Positions 16,588 to 25,138 of a DNA stretch of 64,000 bases are shown here, in pieces; positions within the stretch are counted from its first letter, which is position 1, and each line of letters begins with the position of its first letter. The stretch comes from an uncultured Clostridia bacterium (lineage in GTDB: Bacteria; Bacillota; Clostridia; Christensenellales; Borkfalkiaceae): contig CALVPY010000008.1 of assembly GCA_944354535.1 (NCBI GenBank), forward strand, positions 1 to 64,000. Reading direction: 5' to 3'. The position numbers and the translations under genes were made by a program. The notes beneath the pieces were generated by a model. It saw only the letters and a list, made by a program, of their open reading frames with translations. It was not told the origin of the DNA and searched no databases.

Positions 16588-18456
16588 ATGCACGAATTTT
16601 CGGAAGGGACGTATGACGCCGTCGTCATCGGCGCGGGGCATGCGGGGTGCGAAGCCGCCCTCGCCCTCGCCCGCACGGGGCAGAAGACCGTCCTTTTGAC
16701 ACTCAACTTAGACAGCATCGGCTTTCTCCCCTGCAACCCCTCCGTCGGCGGCACGGCGAAGGGGCATTTGGTGCGCGAAATAGACGCTCTGGGCGGGGAA
16801 ATGGGCCTCGTCGCCGACCTCACGGCGCTGCAGTACCGTATGCTCAACACGGGCAAGGGCGCCGCCGTGCAGTCCCTCCGCGCCCAGACGGACAAAAACG
16901 CCTATCACCGCGAGATGAAGCGCGTTTTAGAACACACGGAAAATTTGCGCATCGTGCAGGGCGAAGCGGCGCGCATCCTCACAAAAAACGGAAAAGTTTC
17001 GGGCGTCGTCACAAGCTACGGCGGCGTCTTTTTTTGCCGCGCCGCCGTCATCGCGACGGGCGTTTACCTCAATGCCCGCACCATCACGGGGGAGGTCGTC
17101 AAAGAGAGCGGCCCCAACGGGTTCGCCCCCGCCACCCTCCTCACCCAAAACCTCATGGAGCTCGGCTATTCGGTACGGCGTTTCAAGACGGGCACCCCCG
17201 CCCGCCTCGACGGCCGCGCCGTAAACACTTCCGCCCTCACCGTACAGCCGGGCGAAGAAGTGTTCCCCTTCTCCTTCCTGAATGAAAGCGTGCCGCCCGC
17301 AGACTGCCAGGAAGTCTGCTACCTCACCTACACCAACCAAAAGACGCACGAGCTCATTTTAAGCAATCTCGACCGCGCGCCCCTCTATAACGGCACCATC
17401 TCTTCGACGGGCCCCCGCTACTGCCCTTCCATCGAGACGAAGGTCGTGCGTTTTTCCGACAAAGAGCGCCATCAGCTCTTTTTGGAGCCCGAGGGCGCCG
17501 ACACCACCGAGATCTATGTGCAGGGGCTTTCGACCTCCCTCCCCCACGACCTGCAGAAGGAGATGTACCGCACGGTCGAAGGGCTGGAACGGTGCGAGAT
17601 CGTGCGCTATGCCTATGCCATCGAGTACGACTGCATCGACACCCTCGACGTTCTGCCCACCCTCGAATTCAAGAAGGTGGAAGGTCTCTATACCGCAGGG
17701 CAGATCAACGGCACGAGCGGCTATGAAGAGGCGGCGGCACAGGGGCTCGTCGCGGGGCTCAACGCCTCCTTGAAACTACGCGGGCTTCCCCCGCTCATTT
17801 TGCGGCGCGATCAGGCGTATATCGGCGTACTCATCGACGACCTCGTGACGAAAGGCACCGACGAGCCCTACCGCATGATGACCTCGCGCGCGGAGTTCCG
17901 TCTGCTCCTTCGGCAGGACAACGCGGACGTGCGCCTCACCCCGATCGGGCGGGAATGCGGGCTCGTGACGGACGAAAGATGGCAGCGGTTCTTAGAACGC
18001 AAACAAATGCGCGAAGAGGTGCTTTCCCTCCTCAACACGCGCGCAGACAACAAGCAGGCAGCCGCTCTTCTGGAAGCGCACGGCGAGCACTTCACGAACG
18101 GCGTCACCTATTCCGACCTTCTGCGCCGCAATATCCCGATCAAAGAACTCCGACGCGAATTCGGTCTCTTTGAAGGCGTGCCGAACGACATTCTCCTTTC
18201 CGCCGAGACGGAGGTGCGCTATGAGGGCTACTTAAAGACGAGCGAGCGCGAGCGCGAAAAGGCAAAGCGGATGGAGGAAAAGCCGCTGCCGCCCGATCTT
18301 GACTACGAACACATCGACGGGCTCCGCCTCGAAGCGCGGGAAAAGCTCGCCCGCATCCGCCCCCTCAATTTAGGGCAGGCGGAGCGCATTTCGGGCGTCA
18401 ACCCCGCCGACATCGCCGTCCTCATGGTGTATCTCACCTTAAAGGAGCACAAATGA
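16588..18456 (+). CDS. mnmG: tRNA uridine-5-carboxymethylaminomethyl modification enzyme MnmG (GidA)
   Basis: FAD-dependent partner of MnmE in making cmnm5U at tRNA wobble positions. The 622-residue length is normal. The FAD motif GAGHAGCEAALALA is near residue 15, followed by FLPCNPSVGGTAKGH, the GNGFAP-like SGPNGFAPATLL, and NGTSGYEEAAAQGL before the helical C-terminal domain. The ATG is three bases past the dnaA stop with no good ribosome site, suggesting coupling. mnmG is often next to the replication origin in bacteria; here it directly follows dnaA. Confidence 0.97.
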   Translation: MHEFSEGTYDAVVIGAGHAGCEAALALARTGQKTVLLTLNLDSIGFLPCNPSVGGTAKGHLVREIDALGGEMGLVADLTALQYRMLNTGKGAAVQSLRAQTDKNAYHREMKRVLEHTENLRIVQGEAARILTKNGKVSGVVTSYGGVFFCRAAVIATGVYLNARTITGEVVKESGPNGFAPATLLTQNLMELGYSVRRFKTGTPARLDGRAVNTSALTVQPGEEVFPFSFLNESVPPADCQEVCYLTYTNQKTHELILSNLDRAPLYNGTISSTGPRYCPSIETKVVRFSDKERHQLFLEPEGADTTEIYVQGLSTSLPHDLQKEMYRTVEGLERCEIVRYAYAIEYDCIDTLDVLPTLEFKKVEGLYTAGQINGTSGYEEAAAQGLVAGLNASLKLRGLPPLILRRDQAYIGVLIDDLVTKGTDEPYRMMTSRAEFRLLLRQDNADVRLTPIGRECGLVTDERWQRFLERKQMREEVLSLLNTRADNKQAAALLEAHGEHFTNGVTYSDLLRRNIPIKELRREFGLFEGVPNDILLSAETEVRYEGYLKTSEREREKAKRMEEKPLPPDLDYEHIDGLRLEAREKLARIRPLNLGQAERISGVNPADIAVLMVYLTLKEHK

Positions 18457-18905
18457 CGCTGCGGCCCTATCAGACGGGCGACCTTGCCGCGATCGCCGAC
18501 CTCTTTTTTCAAAGCGTGCATACGCTCTGCCGCGGCGACTATACCGAGGAACAGCTCGACGCCTGGGCGACGGGCCATATCGACGAGGAAGCATGGGACG
18601 CCTCCTTCCGCGCCAATCATACGCTCGTCGCCGAAGAAAACGGCGCGCTCCTCGGCTTTGCCGATATGACAAAGGACGGTTATTTGGACCGCCTCTACGT
18701 CCACCCCTCGCACACGGGAAAAGGCGTTGCGACCGCCCTCGTCAACGCCCTGGAAGCAGCCTGCCCCGCCCAACGGTTCACAACGCACGCATCGAAGACC
18801 GCCCGCCCCTTCTTCGAGCGGCGCGGCTACAGCGTCGAAAAGGAGCAGCAAGTCGTGCGCCGCGGCGCAGTTCTTACCAATTTTGTGATGAAAAAGACTC
18901 CGTGA
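18453..18905 (+). CDS. GNAT-family N-acetyltransferase
   Basis: 150-residue GNAT protein. LRPYQTGDLAAIADLFFQSV is a standard start, and the acetyl-CoA loop appears as LYVHPSHTGKGVATALVNAL near residues 82-101. The C-terminal FFERRGYSVEKEQQVVRRG resembles the YafP group, whose substrates are mostly unknown. The start overlaps the mnmG stop by four bases, so it is the third gene of the dnaA operon. The stop lies inside the stem of the terminator. Confidence 0.88.
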   Translation: MTLRPYQTGDLAAIADLFFQSVHTLCRGDYTEEQLDAWATGHIDEEAWDASFRANHTLVAEENGALLGFADMTKDGYLDRLYVHPSHTGKGVATALVNALEAACPAQRFTTHASKTARPFFERRGYSVEKEQQVVRRGAVLTNFVMKKTP

Positions 18906-18924
18906 AGCACCACGGAGTCTTTTT
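18891..18924. terminator. Bidirectional terminator between the GNAT and HD genes
   Basis: Stem AAAAAGACTCCGTG (18891-18904) with CACGGAGTCTTTTT (18911-18924) around a six-base loop. It has T runs in both directions and lies between convergent genes. Confidence 0.92.
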
Positions 18925-18950
18925 GTTCGGTTTGGATGCGGGAAAGCCGC

Positions 18951-19532
18951 TCAAAGCCCTTCGAGCTCGTCCAGAGAGAGCGAGAAGGCGGGGATGAAGT
19001 GCTCGAAAAAGTAAGTAACGGCGCGGAGCTCCATATGTTCGAGCGATTCGTGCAGCGTGCGCTCCGCCTGGGCGAACTCGCGGTTGCCCGAGCGCAGCTC
19101 TTCCAAACACTTGATGTAGGCGGAGAGCTTATCGGCGGCTTTGACAAAGCGGTACTCGTCCGAATGCTTCTCTGCCTGCAAATAGGGATAGAGCTCTTTT
19201 TTGAGCTCGGGCGGCAGGGTGTCTGCGATCTTTTCGACGGCGAGCTTTTCGAGCTTTTCGTACTCGCCGTGGATGCTGTTGTTGAAATATTTGACGGGGG
19301 TGGGCAGATCGCCCGTCATCACCTCGCTCACTTCGTGATAAAGGGCGTAAAAGACGGCTTTTTCCGCGTCGATATGCCCGCCGAAGACGCCGTTTTCGAT
19401 GCAGACGAGGGCGTGCGTTAAGACCGCCACCGAGTGCGAATGCTCCATGATGTTCTCGTCGCGCACCGAGCGCATGAGCTGCCAGCGCTTGATGAACTTC
19501 ATGCGGTCGAGATAGGCGTAAAACTGTTCCAT
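18951..19532 (-). CDS. YfbR-like HD-domain 5'-deoxynucleotidase
   Basis: 193 residues, co-linear with E. coli YfbR, which hydrolyses deoxynucleoside 5'-monophosphates. Matching blocks are KFIKRWQLMRSVRDENIMEHS, TGDLPTPVKYFN, and KAADKLSAYIKCLEEL. The central metal-binding pair of the HD superfamily reads His-Glu (YHEVSEV) instead of His-Asp. The start at 19532 has GGGGAGC upstream; longer frames run into the riboswitch region. Its promoter diverges from the TPP riboswitch promoter. Confidence 0.9.
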   Translation of the reverse strand: MEQFYAYLDRMKFIKRWQLMRSVRDENIMEHSHSVAVLTHALVCIENGVFGGHIDAEKAVFYALYHEVSEVMTGDLPTPVKYFNNSIHGEYEKLEKLAVEKIADTLPPELKKELYPYLQAEKHSDEYRFVKAADKLSAYIKCLEELRSGNREFAQAERTLHESLEHMELRAVTYFFEHFIPAFSLSLDELEGL

Positions 19533-19568
19533 AAGAATATGCTCCCCGCGCAAGTGCGCGCAAGGAAT

Positions 19569-19597
19569 ATTATAGCACAGCGGCGGGCAAAAAACAA
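19569..19597 (-). promoter_or_regulatory. Sigma-70-type promoter of the YfbR-like gene
   Basis: TTGTTT (19592-19597), 17-base spacer, TATAAT (19569-19574) on the minus strand. Confidence 0.8.
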
Positions 19598-19627
19598 TCT
19601 CAGGAGCGCGAAAAACCGCGAAAATTC

Positions 19628-19656
19628 TTGACATTTGCGCCGCAAAGCAATATAAT
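19628..19656 (+). promoter_or_regulatory. Consensus promoter of the TPP-riboswitch/thiT unit
   Basis: TTGACA (19628-19633), 17-base spacer, TATAAT (19651-19656): a perfect sigma-70 consensus just before the aptamer. Confidence 0.93.
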
Positions 19657-19676
19657 GAGAGCACAAATGAATTATC

Positions 19677-19742
19677 CGTCGTGGGTGCTGTAACAAGCTG
19701 AGATGATACCACTTGAATCGGGCAAGGTAATGCTTGGACGAA
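19677..19742 (+). ncRNA. TPP riboswitch aptamer (THI element)
   Basis: Contains the conserved core CTGAGATGATACC, then TTGAATC and the P5 hairpin GCAAGGTAATGCTTG with the invariant GTAATG, closed by CGTC/GACG. Binding thiamine pyrophosphate would favour the terminator downstream and switch off thiT. Calling it TPP-sensing rests on the THI-box consensus and on the thiamine transporter it precedes. Confidence 0.95.
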
Positions 19743-19767
19743 AGACAGGATTTCAAGGTAAAAGTTC

Positions 19768-19794
19768 CGCCCGCTTTTTTGCGGGCGTTTTTTT
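19768..19794 (+). terminator. Riboswitch-controlled intrinsic terminator
   Basis: CGCCCGC, loop TTTTTT, GCGGGCG, then seven T residues. It lies between the TPP aptamer and the thiT start and is the likely expression platform. Confidence 0.93.
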
Positions 19795-19867
19795 ATCCGA
19801 CGGGCTTTCCGTACTGTACGGGCAGTCCGCCGAGGCGGGTAACTCAAAAAAATTATGGAGGTTTTTT

Positions 19868-21019
19868 ATGTTACTCAACTCCCTTTTGGCGGATCCCGCA
19901 GAATGGTACCCCATCCTCTTCGATTCGCCCATGAACATCGCGCGCGGCGTCTGCTTCTGGGCGACCATCGCGCTCGCGCTTGCCTTCCTCGTCTGCGTGC
20001 TCCTCATCCGCGGCGAAAAGAGAGCGCCCTTCCTCAAAGCGAGCCTCATCTTCTTCGTCGTCTATGCGTGCGCCGTGGGCATCACGCTGCTCACCTTCAC
20101 CTTCCTCGAGGACGGCATCACCCTCACCCTGTTTGCGCCCCTCGTCTCCCTCATCGGAGCGATCGCCGTGAGCGCGCTGCTGCTCTTTCTCAAACGCTGC
20201 GCCGTGACGTATGCGATCTCGGGCGTGCTCATCGCGGGGGCGCTCGTCGCTTCCCTCGTCTGCATGGGCATCTACTATGAGTCGGGCGAAGCCGCCGATA
20301 TGAACGGCACCACCAACGACGAAGTCGAATCCGTCGCGCTCTACATTTCGGCAGCCGTCGCCATCGTCGCCGTGCTCGCCGCGACCTTCCTCACGGGGAG
20401 GGGCGATAAAAAGGGCTTCGACACCAAAGCCATCTCTTATGCTGCCGTCTGCATCGCCATGAGCTTTGCCCTCTCCTATCTTCGCATCGTCAAGATGCCC
20501 CAGGGCGGTTCCATCACCATCGCTTCCCTCGTGCCCCTCATGATCTATTCCTATATGTTCGGCACTAGGAAGGGCGTGTTCGCAGGGTTTATCTACGGCA
20601 TTTTACAGGCGTTCCAGGACCCCTACATCCTGCACCCCGCGCAGTTCCTCCTCGATTATCCCCTCGCCTTCATGTGCATCGGGCTTGCGGGCTGCTTTGC
20701 GAAGGTCAAGGCGCTCGATAAGGCGCCCCAGGTGCAGATCGCGCTCGGCGGCGTCGTTGCGGGGCTTTCGCGCTTCGTAATGCACTTCCTTTCGGGCATG
20801 TTCGCCTTCGGTATGTGGGCGCCCGAGGGTCAGCCCGTGTGGCTGTACAGCCTCACCTATCAGGCGGGCTATGTGCTGCCCGATATCGCCATCGCCATCG
20901 TGGCGGCAGCCATCCTGTTCAGCTCCAGGGCGTTCGTCAAGCAGGTGAGGCGCTTCAACACCGCAAAGCCCACTGCCCGACCCGCAGCAACGGAGCAGGC
21001 AGTTCCCCCTCAGGCATAA
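19868..21019 (+). CDS. thiT: ThiT-type thiamine ECF transporter S component with an N-terminal membrane extension
   Basis: 383 residues, about twice the usual ThiT length. The C-terminal half (from about residue 180) matches ThiT: SFALSYLRIVKMPQGGSIT, GFIYGILQAFQDPYILHP, LDYPLAF, then MWAPEGQPVWLYSL. The N-terminal half has four or five hydrophobic helices and no family I recognise. The start at 19868 has GGAGG seven bases upstream. TPP-riboswitch control supports thiamine uptake; the ECF ATPases and T protein must be encoded elsewhere. The tail is Ala/Pro/Thr-rich. Confidence 0.92.
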   Translation: MLLNSLLADPAEWYPILFDSPMNIARGVCFWATIALALAFLVCVLLIRGEKRAPFLKASLIFFVVYACAVGITLLTFTFLEDGITLTLFAPLVSLIGAIAVSALLLFLKRCAVTYAISGVLIAGALVASLVCMGIYYESGEAADMNGTTNDEVESVALYISAAVAIVAVLAATFLTGRGDKKGFDTKAISYAAVCIAMSFALSYLRIVKMPQGGSITIASLVPLMIYSYMFGTRKGVFAGFIYGILQAFQDPYILHPAQFLLDYPLAFMCIGLAGCFAKVKALDKAPQVQIALGGVVAGLSRFVMHFLSGMFAFGMWAPEGQPVWLYSLTYQAGYVLPDIAIAIVAAAILFSSRAFVKQVRRFNTAKPTARPAATEQAVPPQA

Positions 21020-21043
21020 CGCAACACTCCCGATATTGCAGCA

Positions 21044-21080
21044 GCGCGCCCGCGGACATTCCGCGGGCGCGCCTCTTTTT
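21044..21080 (+). terminator. Rho-independent terminator after thiT
   Basis: Twelve-base GC stem (21044-21055 with 21061-21072) followed by CTCTTTTT on the plus strand. Confidence 0.92.
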
Positions 21081-22341
21081 ATACAAATTGCAGAATATCC
21101 ACAAGCAGGGCAAAGCCCAAGATAAGCAAAAAGCCAACGGTGTGGATGACCGCCTCGACCTTGCGGGAGATGGGCTTGCCGCGTACCCATTCGATGGCGG
21201 TGAACACCACCTTGCTCCCGTCGAGCGCGGGAATGGGCAAGAGGTTGAAGACGGCGAGGTTGACGCCGATATAGCCTGCGATCTCCAAAAAATATCTGAG
21301 CCCCATCGAGGCGAGCTGCGCCGTCATGGAGATGGTCGTCACAGGCCCGCCGAAGGCGTCGAGCCCCAGCCTGCCCGTCAACAGCTCGCCGAGAACGCGG
21401 AAGATGGAGCCCGCGATCTTGAAGGAATAGACGAAGGAGCGGCCGATTGTTTCAAAAAAGCCGAACTTGGCGGCGGCGTTCGCCATCAGGAAGTTTCCCT
21501 CTTCGTCCTGCGCCGCGCCGAGCGCGCGCCATAGAAGGTCGGTGTCGGCGCTCGACGCATCCTTAACGTCCGCGCGCAGCATGACGGTGACTTCCTTCTT
21601 CTCCCGCCGCTTTGCAGCGCCCTCCTCCCACTCGACGACGCGGGAGACGGTGAAGGGCACGAGATCGCCCTGCTTTTTGCCGTGGAGCGCCGCAAGAAGG
21701 TCGGTCGTCAAATACACGTCCCTGCCGTCCGCCTCCAAGATGATGTCTTGATCACAAAGCGAAAAGGCGGCGTACTCCCCTTCGGCGGGAGCGACTTCGT
21801 AGACGGCGATGAGCGTCTGCCCGCAGGCGAAGAACTCAATGAGGATGAGGACGACCGCGAAAATATAGTTCATGAACGCCCCCGCGACGAGCACGAGGAT
21901 GCGCGCCCACGGCGGCCGCTTGGTGAAGGGCTCCCCCTTGGGTCGAAGCGTCGTCGAAGAGGCTTGGATGAGCCGCTCTGCCTCGGGCTCGCCCTTATCC
22001 TCCTCGGGGGCTGTCGTTTGCGGCTCACGGAACTCCTCGAACGCCTCTTCGGGCGCTTCGGCGTTCTCCTCCTGAGTCTCCTCGATGCCGTCCTCCCCGT
22101 CGAAGGCGCAGTAGCCGCCCAGCGGGATAAGGCGCACGGAGAAGAGCTCCCCCGTCTTCTTGTTTTTATGCTTGAAGAGCGCGGGGCCGAAACCGACGGA
22201 AAATTCATTGATGCGGAAATTCAGAAGCTTGCCGACGATGTAGTGCCCGAATTCGTGCACCGTGATCATCGCAAGCAGGATGAGGATGGCAAGGAGCACG
22301 GAACCCACCGTGCCCCAATTGAAAGCGAGAAGTTCAGTCAT
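21079..22341 (-). CDS. rseP: Site-2 membrane metalloprotease RseP/RasP (M50)
   Basis: Intramembrane zinc protease that cuts signal-peptide remnants and anti-sigma factors. 420 residues. The zinc motif HEFGH is in the first helix (about residues 29-33), and NLLPIPALDGSKVV near the C-terminus gives the third ligand. A PDZ-like segment lies between. An unusual acidic, low-complexity insert of about 60 residues (rich in Glu, Ala and Pro) follows RLIPLGGY. The start at 22341 overlaps the dxr stop by eight bases, a standard arrangement; longer frames are spurious. Confidence 0.95.
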   Translation of the reverse strand: MTELLAFNWGTVGSVLLAILILLAMITVHEFGHYIVGKLLNFRINEFSVGFGPALFKHKNKKTGELFSVRLIPLGGYCAFDGEDGIEETQEENAEAPEEAFEEFREPQTTAPEEDKGEPEAERLIQASSTTLRPKGEPFTKRPPWARILVLVAGAFMNYIFAVVLILIEFFACGQTLIAVYEVAPAEGEYAAFSLCDQDIILEADGRDVYLTTDLLAALHGKKQGDLVPFTVSRVVEWEEGAAKRREKKEVTVMLRADVKDASSADTDLLWRALGAAQDEEGNFLMANAAAKFGFFETIGRSFVYSFKIAGSIFRVLGELLTGRLGLDAFGGPVTTISMTAQLASMGLRYFLEIAGYIGVNLAVFNLLPIPALDGSKVVFTAIEWVRGKPISRKVEAVIHTVGFLLILGFALLVDILQFV

Positions 22342-23455
22342 AGATAACGTTACGGGCAAAGCTCCTTGCGCGGGCGTCCACAGCGGCGAGCTGCTCGAAG
22401 GACGTGACGTCCTCGCGCGCAAACGCCGAGAGCGCCGCCTCGATGATTTCGGCGATGCGCGGGAATGCGATCGCATCCTGCAGGAAGGCATGGACGGCGA
22501 CCTCTGCCGCCGCGTTGAGCACGGTGGGCGCGGTGCCGCCCTCCTTCCCCGCCGCAAGCGCGAGCGAATAACAGGGGAATTTCTCCTTCGGGAGCGGATA
22601 GAAGTGCAGCGCGCCGAGGGAGACGAGATCGAGCTGCCTCACGCAGGGCAGCCGCTCGGGATAGGTGAGCGCGAGCTGGATGGGCAGCTTCATATCGGGA
22701 TACCCGAGCTGCGCCATCATCGCGCCGTCCCGGAAAGAGACGAGGGAATGCACGATGCTCTCGGGATGCACGACCGCCTCGATGCGTTCGAAGGGCGCGC
22801 CGTACAGCCACTTCGCTTCGATGACTTCGTAGCCTTTGTTGAGGAGCGTCGCGCTGTCAATGGTGATCTTGGGTCCCATCTTCCACGTCGGGTGACGGAG
22901 CGCATCGATTGCCTTCACTCTCTTCAGCTCCTCTTCCCCGAGCTGGAAGAAGGGCCCGCCGCTCGCCGTTAAGATGAGCTTTTCAAAGGGCATGTCGCGG
23001 CGGAAGGAGAGCGCCTGGAAGAGCGCCGAATGCTCGCTGTCCACGGGAACGAGGTCGCTCCCGCTCTTGTTGACGGCGTTTAGCACGAGCTTGCCGCCGC
23101 AGACGAGCGATTCCTTATTGGCAAGGGCGATCTTTAATCCGAGCCGTGCCGCCCGCAGGGTGTAAGCAAGCCCCGCAAAGCCGCCCGCCGCGATGAGGGC
23201 GACGTCCGCGCCGTCGAAGGCGTGCTCTAAGATCTCTTCTCCCCGCAGAAGGCGGGTGCCTTCGGGAAGAGAGACCTCTCCCCCTTCCGCAAGCCCCGCA
23301 AAGGCGGGGCGGAACTCTTCCGCAAGCTTGGAGAGCGCCGCTTGATCCCGCCCGCCGATGAGCGCGGAAAAGCAAAAATGTGCGGGGTGCTCCCGCACGA
23401 CTTCGGCGACTTGCCTGCCGATGCTGCCGCTGCAGCCGATCAATGCGATCTTCAT
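22334..23455 (-). CDS. dxr: 1-deoxy-D-xylulose 5-phosphate reductoisomerase
   Basis: Second committed enzyme of the MEP isoprenoid pathway, making 2-C-methyl-D-erythritol 4-phosphate with NADPH. 373 residues with N-terminal GCSGSIGRQVAEVV, ANKESLVCGG near residue 115, PVDSEHSALFQ and ILTASGGPFF near residues 140-180, and NKGYEVIEAKWL near residue 210. The start at 23455 has GGAGG upstream. Together with uppS and cdsA it links isoprenoid and lipid precursor supply. Confidence 0.97.
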   Translation of the reverse strand: MKIALIGCSGSIGRQVAEVVREHPAHFCFSALIGGRDQAALSKLAEEFRPAFAGLAEGGEVSLPEGTRLLRGEEILEHAFDGADVALIAAGGFAGLAYTLRAARLGLKIALANKESLVCGGKLVLNAVNKSGSDLVPVDSEHSALFQALSFRRDMPFEKLILTASGGPFFQLGEEELKRVKAIDALRHPTWKMGPKITIDSATLLNKGYEVIEAKWLYGAPFERIEAVVHPESIVHSLVSFRDGAMMAQLGYPDMKLPIQLALTYPERLPCVRQLDLVSLGALHFYPLPKEKFPCYSLALAAGKEGGTAPTVLNAAAEVAVHAFLQDAIAFPRIAEIIEAALSAFAREDVTSFEQLAAVDARARSFARNVIYD

Positions 23456-23534
23456 GACCGCCTCCTGTTTTTTCAAAGAAAGAGCGGGGGCACGCCCCCA
23501 CTATTCTATCCGCTTCGGGCGGAAATTATGCCGT

Positions 23535-24434
23535 TTATCCTACGGCGAGGATGCGCATCGTCAGGACGAAGCAGACGATGAGCCCCGCGTAGAGGGTGGA
23601 ATCGATGCGGTCGAGGATGCCGCCGTGCCCGGGCAGCAGCCTTCCCATATCCTTGATCTCGAGCTTGCGCTTGACGGCGCTCTCCACGAGGTCGCCGAAC
23701 TCCGTGAACGCCGCCGTGAGCACGCCGAGCGCGATGAAGAAGACGAGGTTGAGCCACTCCGTGTTGAGGTCGCACGGCTCCAACAGGCCGTAGTAGACGA
23801 AGAAGATGCACACCGCGCCGAGCGCCCCGCCGATCAGCCCGCCAAAGCCCCCGATGAGCGTCTTGTTGGGGCTCACCGTCGGCGCGAGCTTTTTGGGCAG
23901 CCAACGCCCGAACAGCCGCCCGAAGACGTACGCAAGGCTATCTGCAAACGGGCAGATGACGAAGACGAACAGAATGCCGATCTCCGAATAGTCGGGCATA
24001 TGGTTGCAGCCTGTGAGCACGAGCAGAAAGACGGAGGGATAGAGATAGCAGATGAGCGAACAGCCCAAAGACTCGAGCGAAGTCTTCTCGTGGCGGAAGA
24101 CGAGCAGCCCGAATAAAAGCGCGAGCCCCGCCATAAAGACGACGAAGGTGATGAGCGGGGAATAGTTGACGATCTCGGGGCGCGTCTCCTGCAACCGGCG
24201 GTAGACGGTATCCGCCGCCGCATAGCAGACGATGATGCCCGAAGAAAAGAGCAAAACGAGCGTCTTCTGCGCCCTGTCGATGCGATCCCCGAAGGCGCGC
24301 AGCATTTCATGCGTGCCAAGCAGAGAGAAGAGCAGCACGAGCGCGTCGAAAAAGAGCAGATGCACATATCTCCTGAGCAGGAACGCGCCCAGGAGAATGA
24401 GGATATAGACGATACCCGTAAGGAGTCTCTTCAT
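23535..24434 (-). CDS. cdsA: Phosphatidate cytidylyltransferase
   Basis: Makes CDP-diacylglycerol, the precursor of all membrane phospholipids. 299 residues with about eight membrane helices. The C-terminal signature is present: SPNKTLIGGFGGLIGG, then EFGDLVESAVKRKLEIKDMGRLLPGHGGILDRIDS. Minus-strand operon after uppS (14 bases). The gap before dxr contains a GC hairpin (GGGGGC/GCCCCC near 23489) without a T run. Confidence 0.96.
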   Translation of the reverse strand: MKRLLTGIVYILILLGAFLLRRYVHLLFFDALVLLFSLLGTHEMLRAFGDRIDRAQKTLVLLFSSGIIVCYAAADTVYRRLQETRPEIVNYSPLITFVVFMAGLALLFGLLVFRHEKTSLESLGCSLICYLYPSVFLLVLTGCNHMPDYSEIGILFVFVICPFADSLAYVFGRLFGRWLPKKLAPTVSPNKTLIGGFGGLIGGALGAVCIFFVYYGLLEPCDLNTEWLNLVFFIALGVLTAAFTEFGDLVESAVKRKLEIKDMGRLLPGHGGILDRIDSTLYAGLIVCFVLTMRILAVG

Positions 24435-24448
24435 GGCAAACTCAGTCT

Positions 24449-25138
24449 TTATTGCGTCTTGACCTTGCCGTAACGGCGGTCACGCGTCGCATAGTCCCCG
24501 AGCGCACGCTCCATGTCCGCATCGGAGAAGTCGGGAAACATCTTGTCGGAAAAATACAGCTCGGCGTAAGCCGATTCAAAGAGCAGAAAGTTGGAGAGCC
24601 GCTTTTCCTTGCCCGTACGGACGAGAAGATCGGGCGGAGGATATGCCCCCGTCGAAAGGAGCGCGGAAAACTCCCCCTCCGTCACCTCCTTTCCCGCTCT
24701 CACCGCACGATTCACGGCCGATACGATGTCCTGCCGCGCGCCGTAGGCGATCGCAAGCACCAGCGTGCCGCGCCCCCCTTCCTTCGTCCTCTCCTTCCCG
24801 CTTTCGATGAGCGAGAGGATGTCTTCGGGGAGGAGAGAAGTATCGCCGATGACGTCCAGCCTCAAATCGTTCTTTGCAAGCCGTTCGACGCTGCCCGCGA
24901 AATATTGGCGGAAGAGCGCAAAGAGGGCGGAAAGCTCTTCTTCGGAGCGCGACAAATTTTCCTGCGAAAGCGCATACAGCGTCACCACTTCCACCCCGCG
25001 GCGGAAGAGATATTCCGAGAGCGCGATCATGCGCTTCAGGCCCGCGGCATGGCCCGCGCTGCGGGGAAGGAGACGCTTCTGCGCCCAGCGCCCGTTGCCG
25101 TCCATGATGACGGCGACGTGACGCGGCAGCTCCCCCAT
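24449..25138 (-). CDS. uppS: Undecaprenyl diphosphate synthase (isoprenyl transferase)
   Basis: cis-Prenyltransferase that builds the C55 lipid carrier for peptidoglycan. 229 residues. HVAVIMDGNGRWAQKR holds the catalytic Asp and diphosphate-binding Arg; ALSQENLSRSEEE and the C-terminal DLLVRTGKEKRLSNFLLFESAYAELYF are typical. The start codon overlaps the frr stop by one base (TGATG), implying coupled translation. Confidence 0.97.
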   Translation of the reverse strand: MGELPRHVAVIMDGNGRWAQKRLLPRSAGHAAGLKRMIALSEYLFRRGVEVVTLYALSQENLSRSEEELSALFALFRQYFAGSVERLAKNDLRLDVIGDTSLLPEDILSLIESGKERTKEGGRGTLVLAIAYGARQDIVSAVNRAVRAGKEVTEGEFSALLSTGAYPPPDLLVRTGKEKRLSNFLLFESAYAELYFSDKMFPDFSDADMERALGDYATRDRRYGKVKTQ

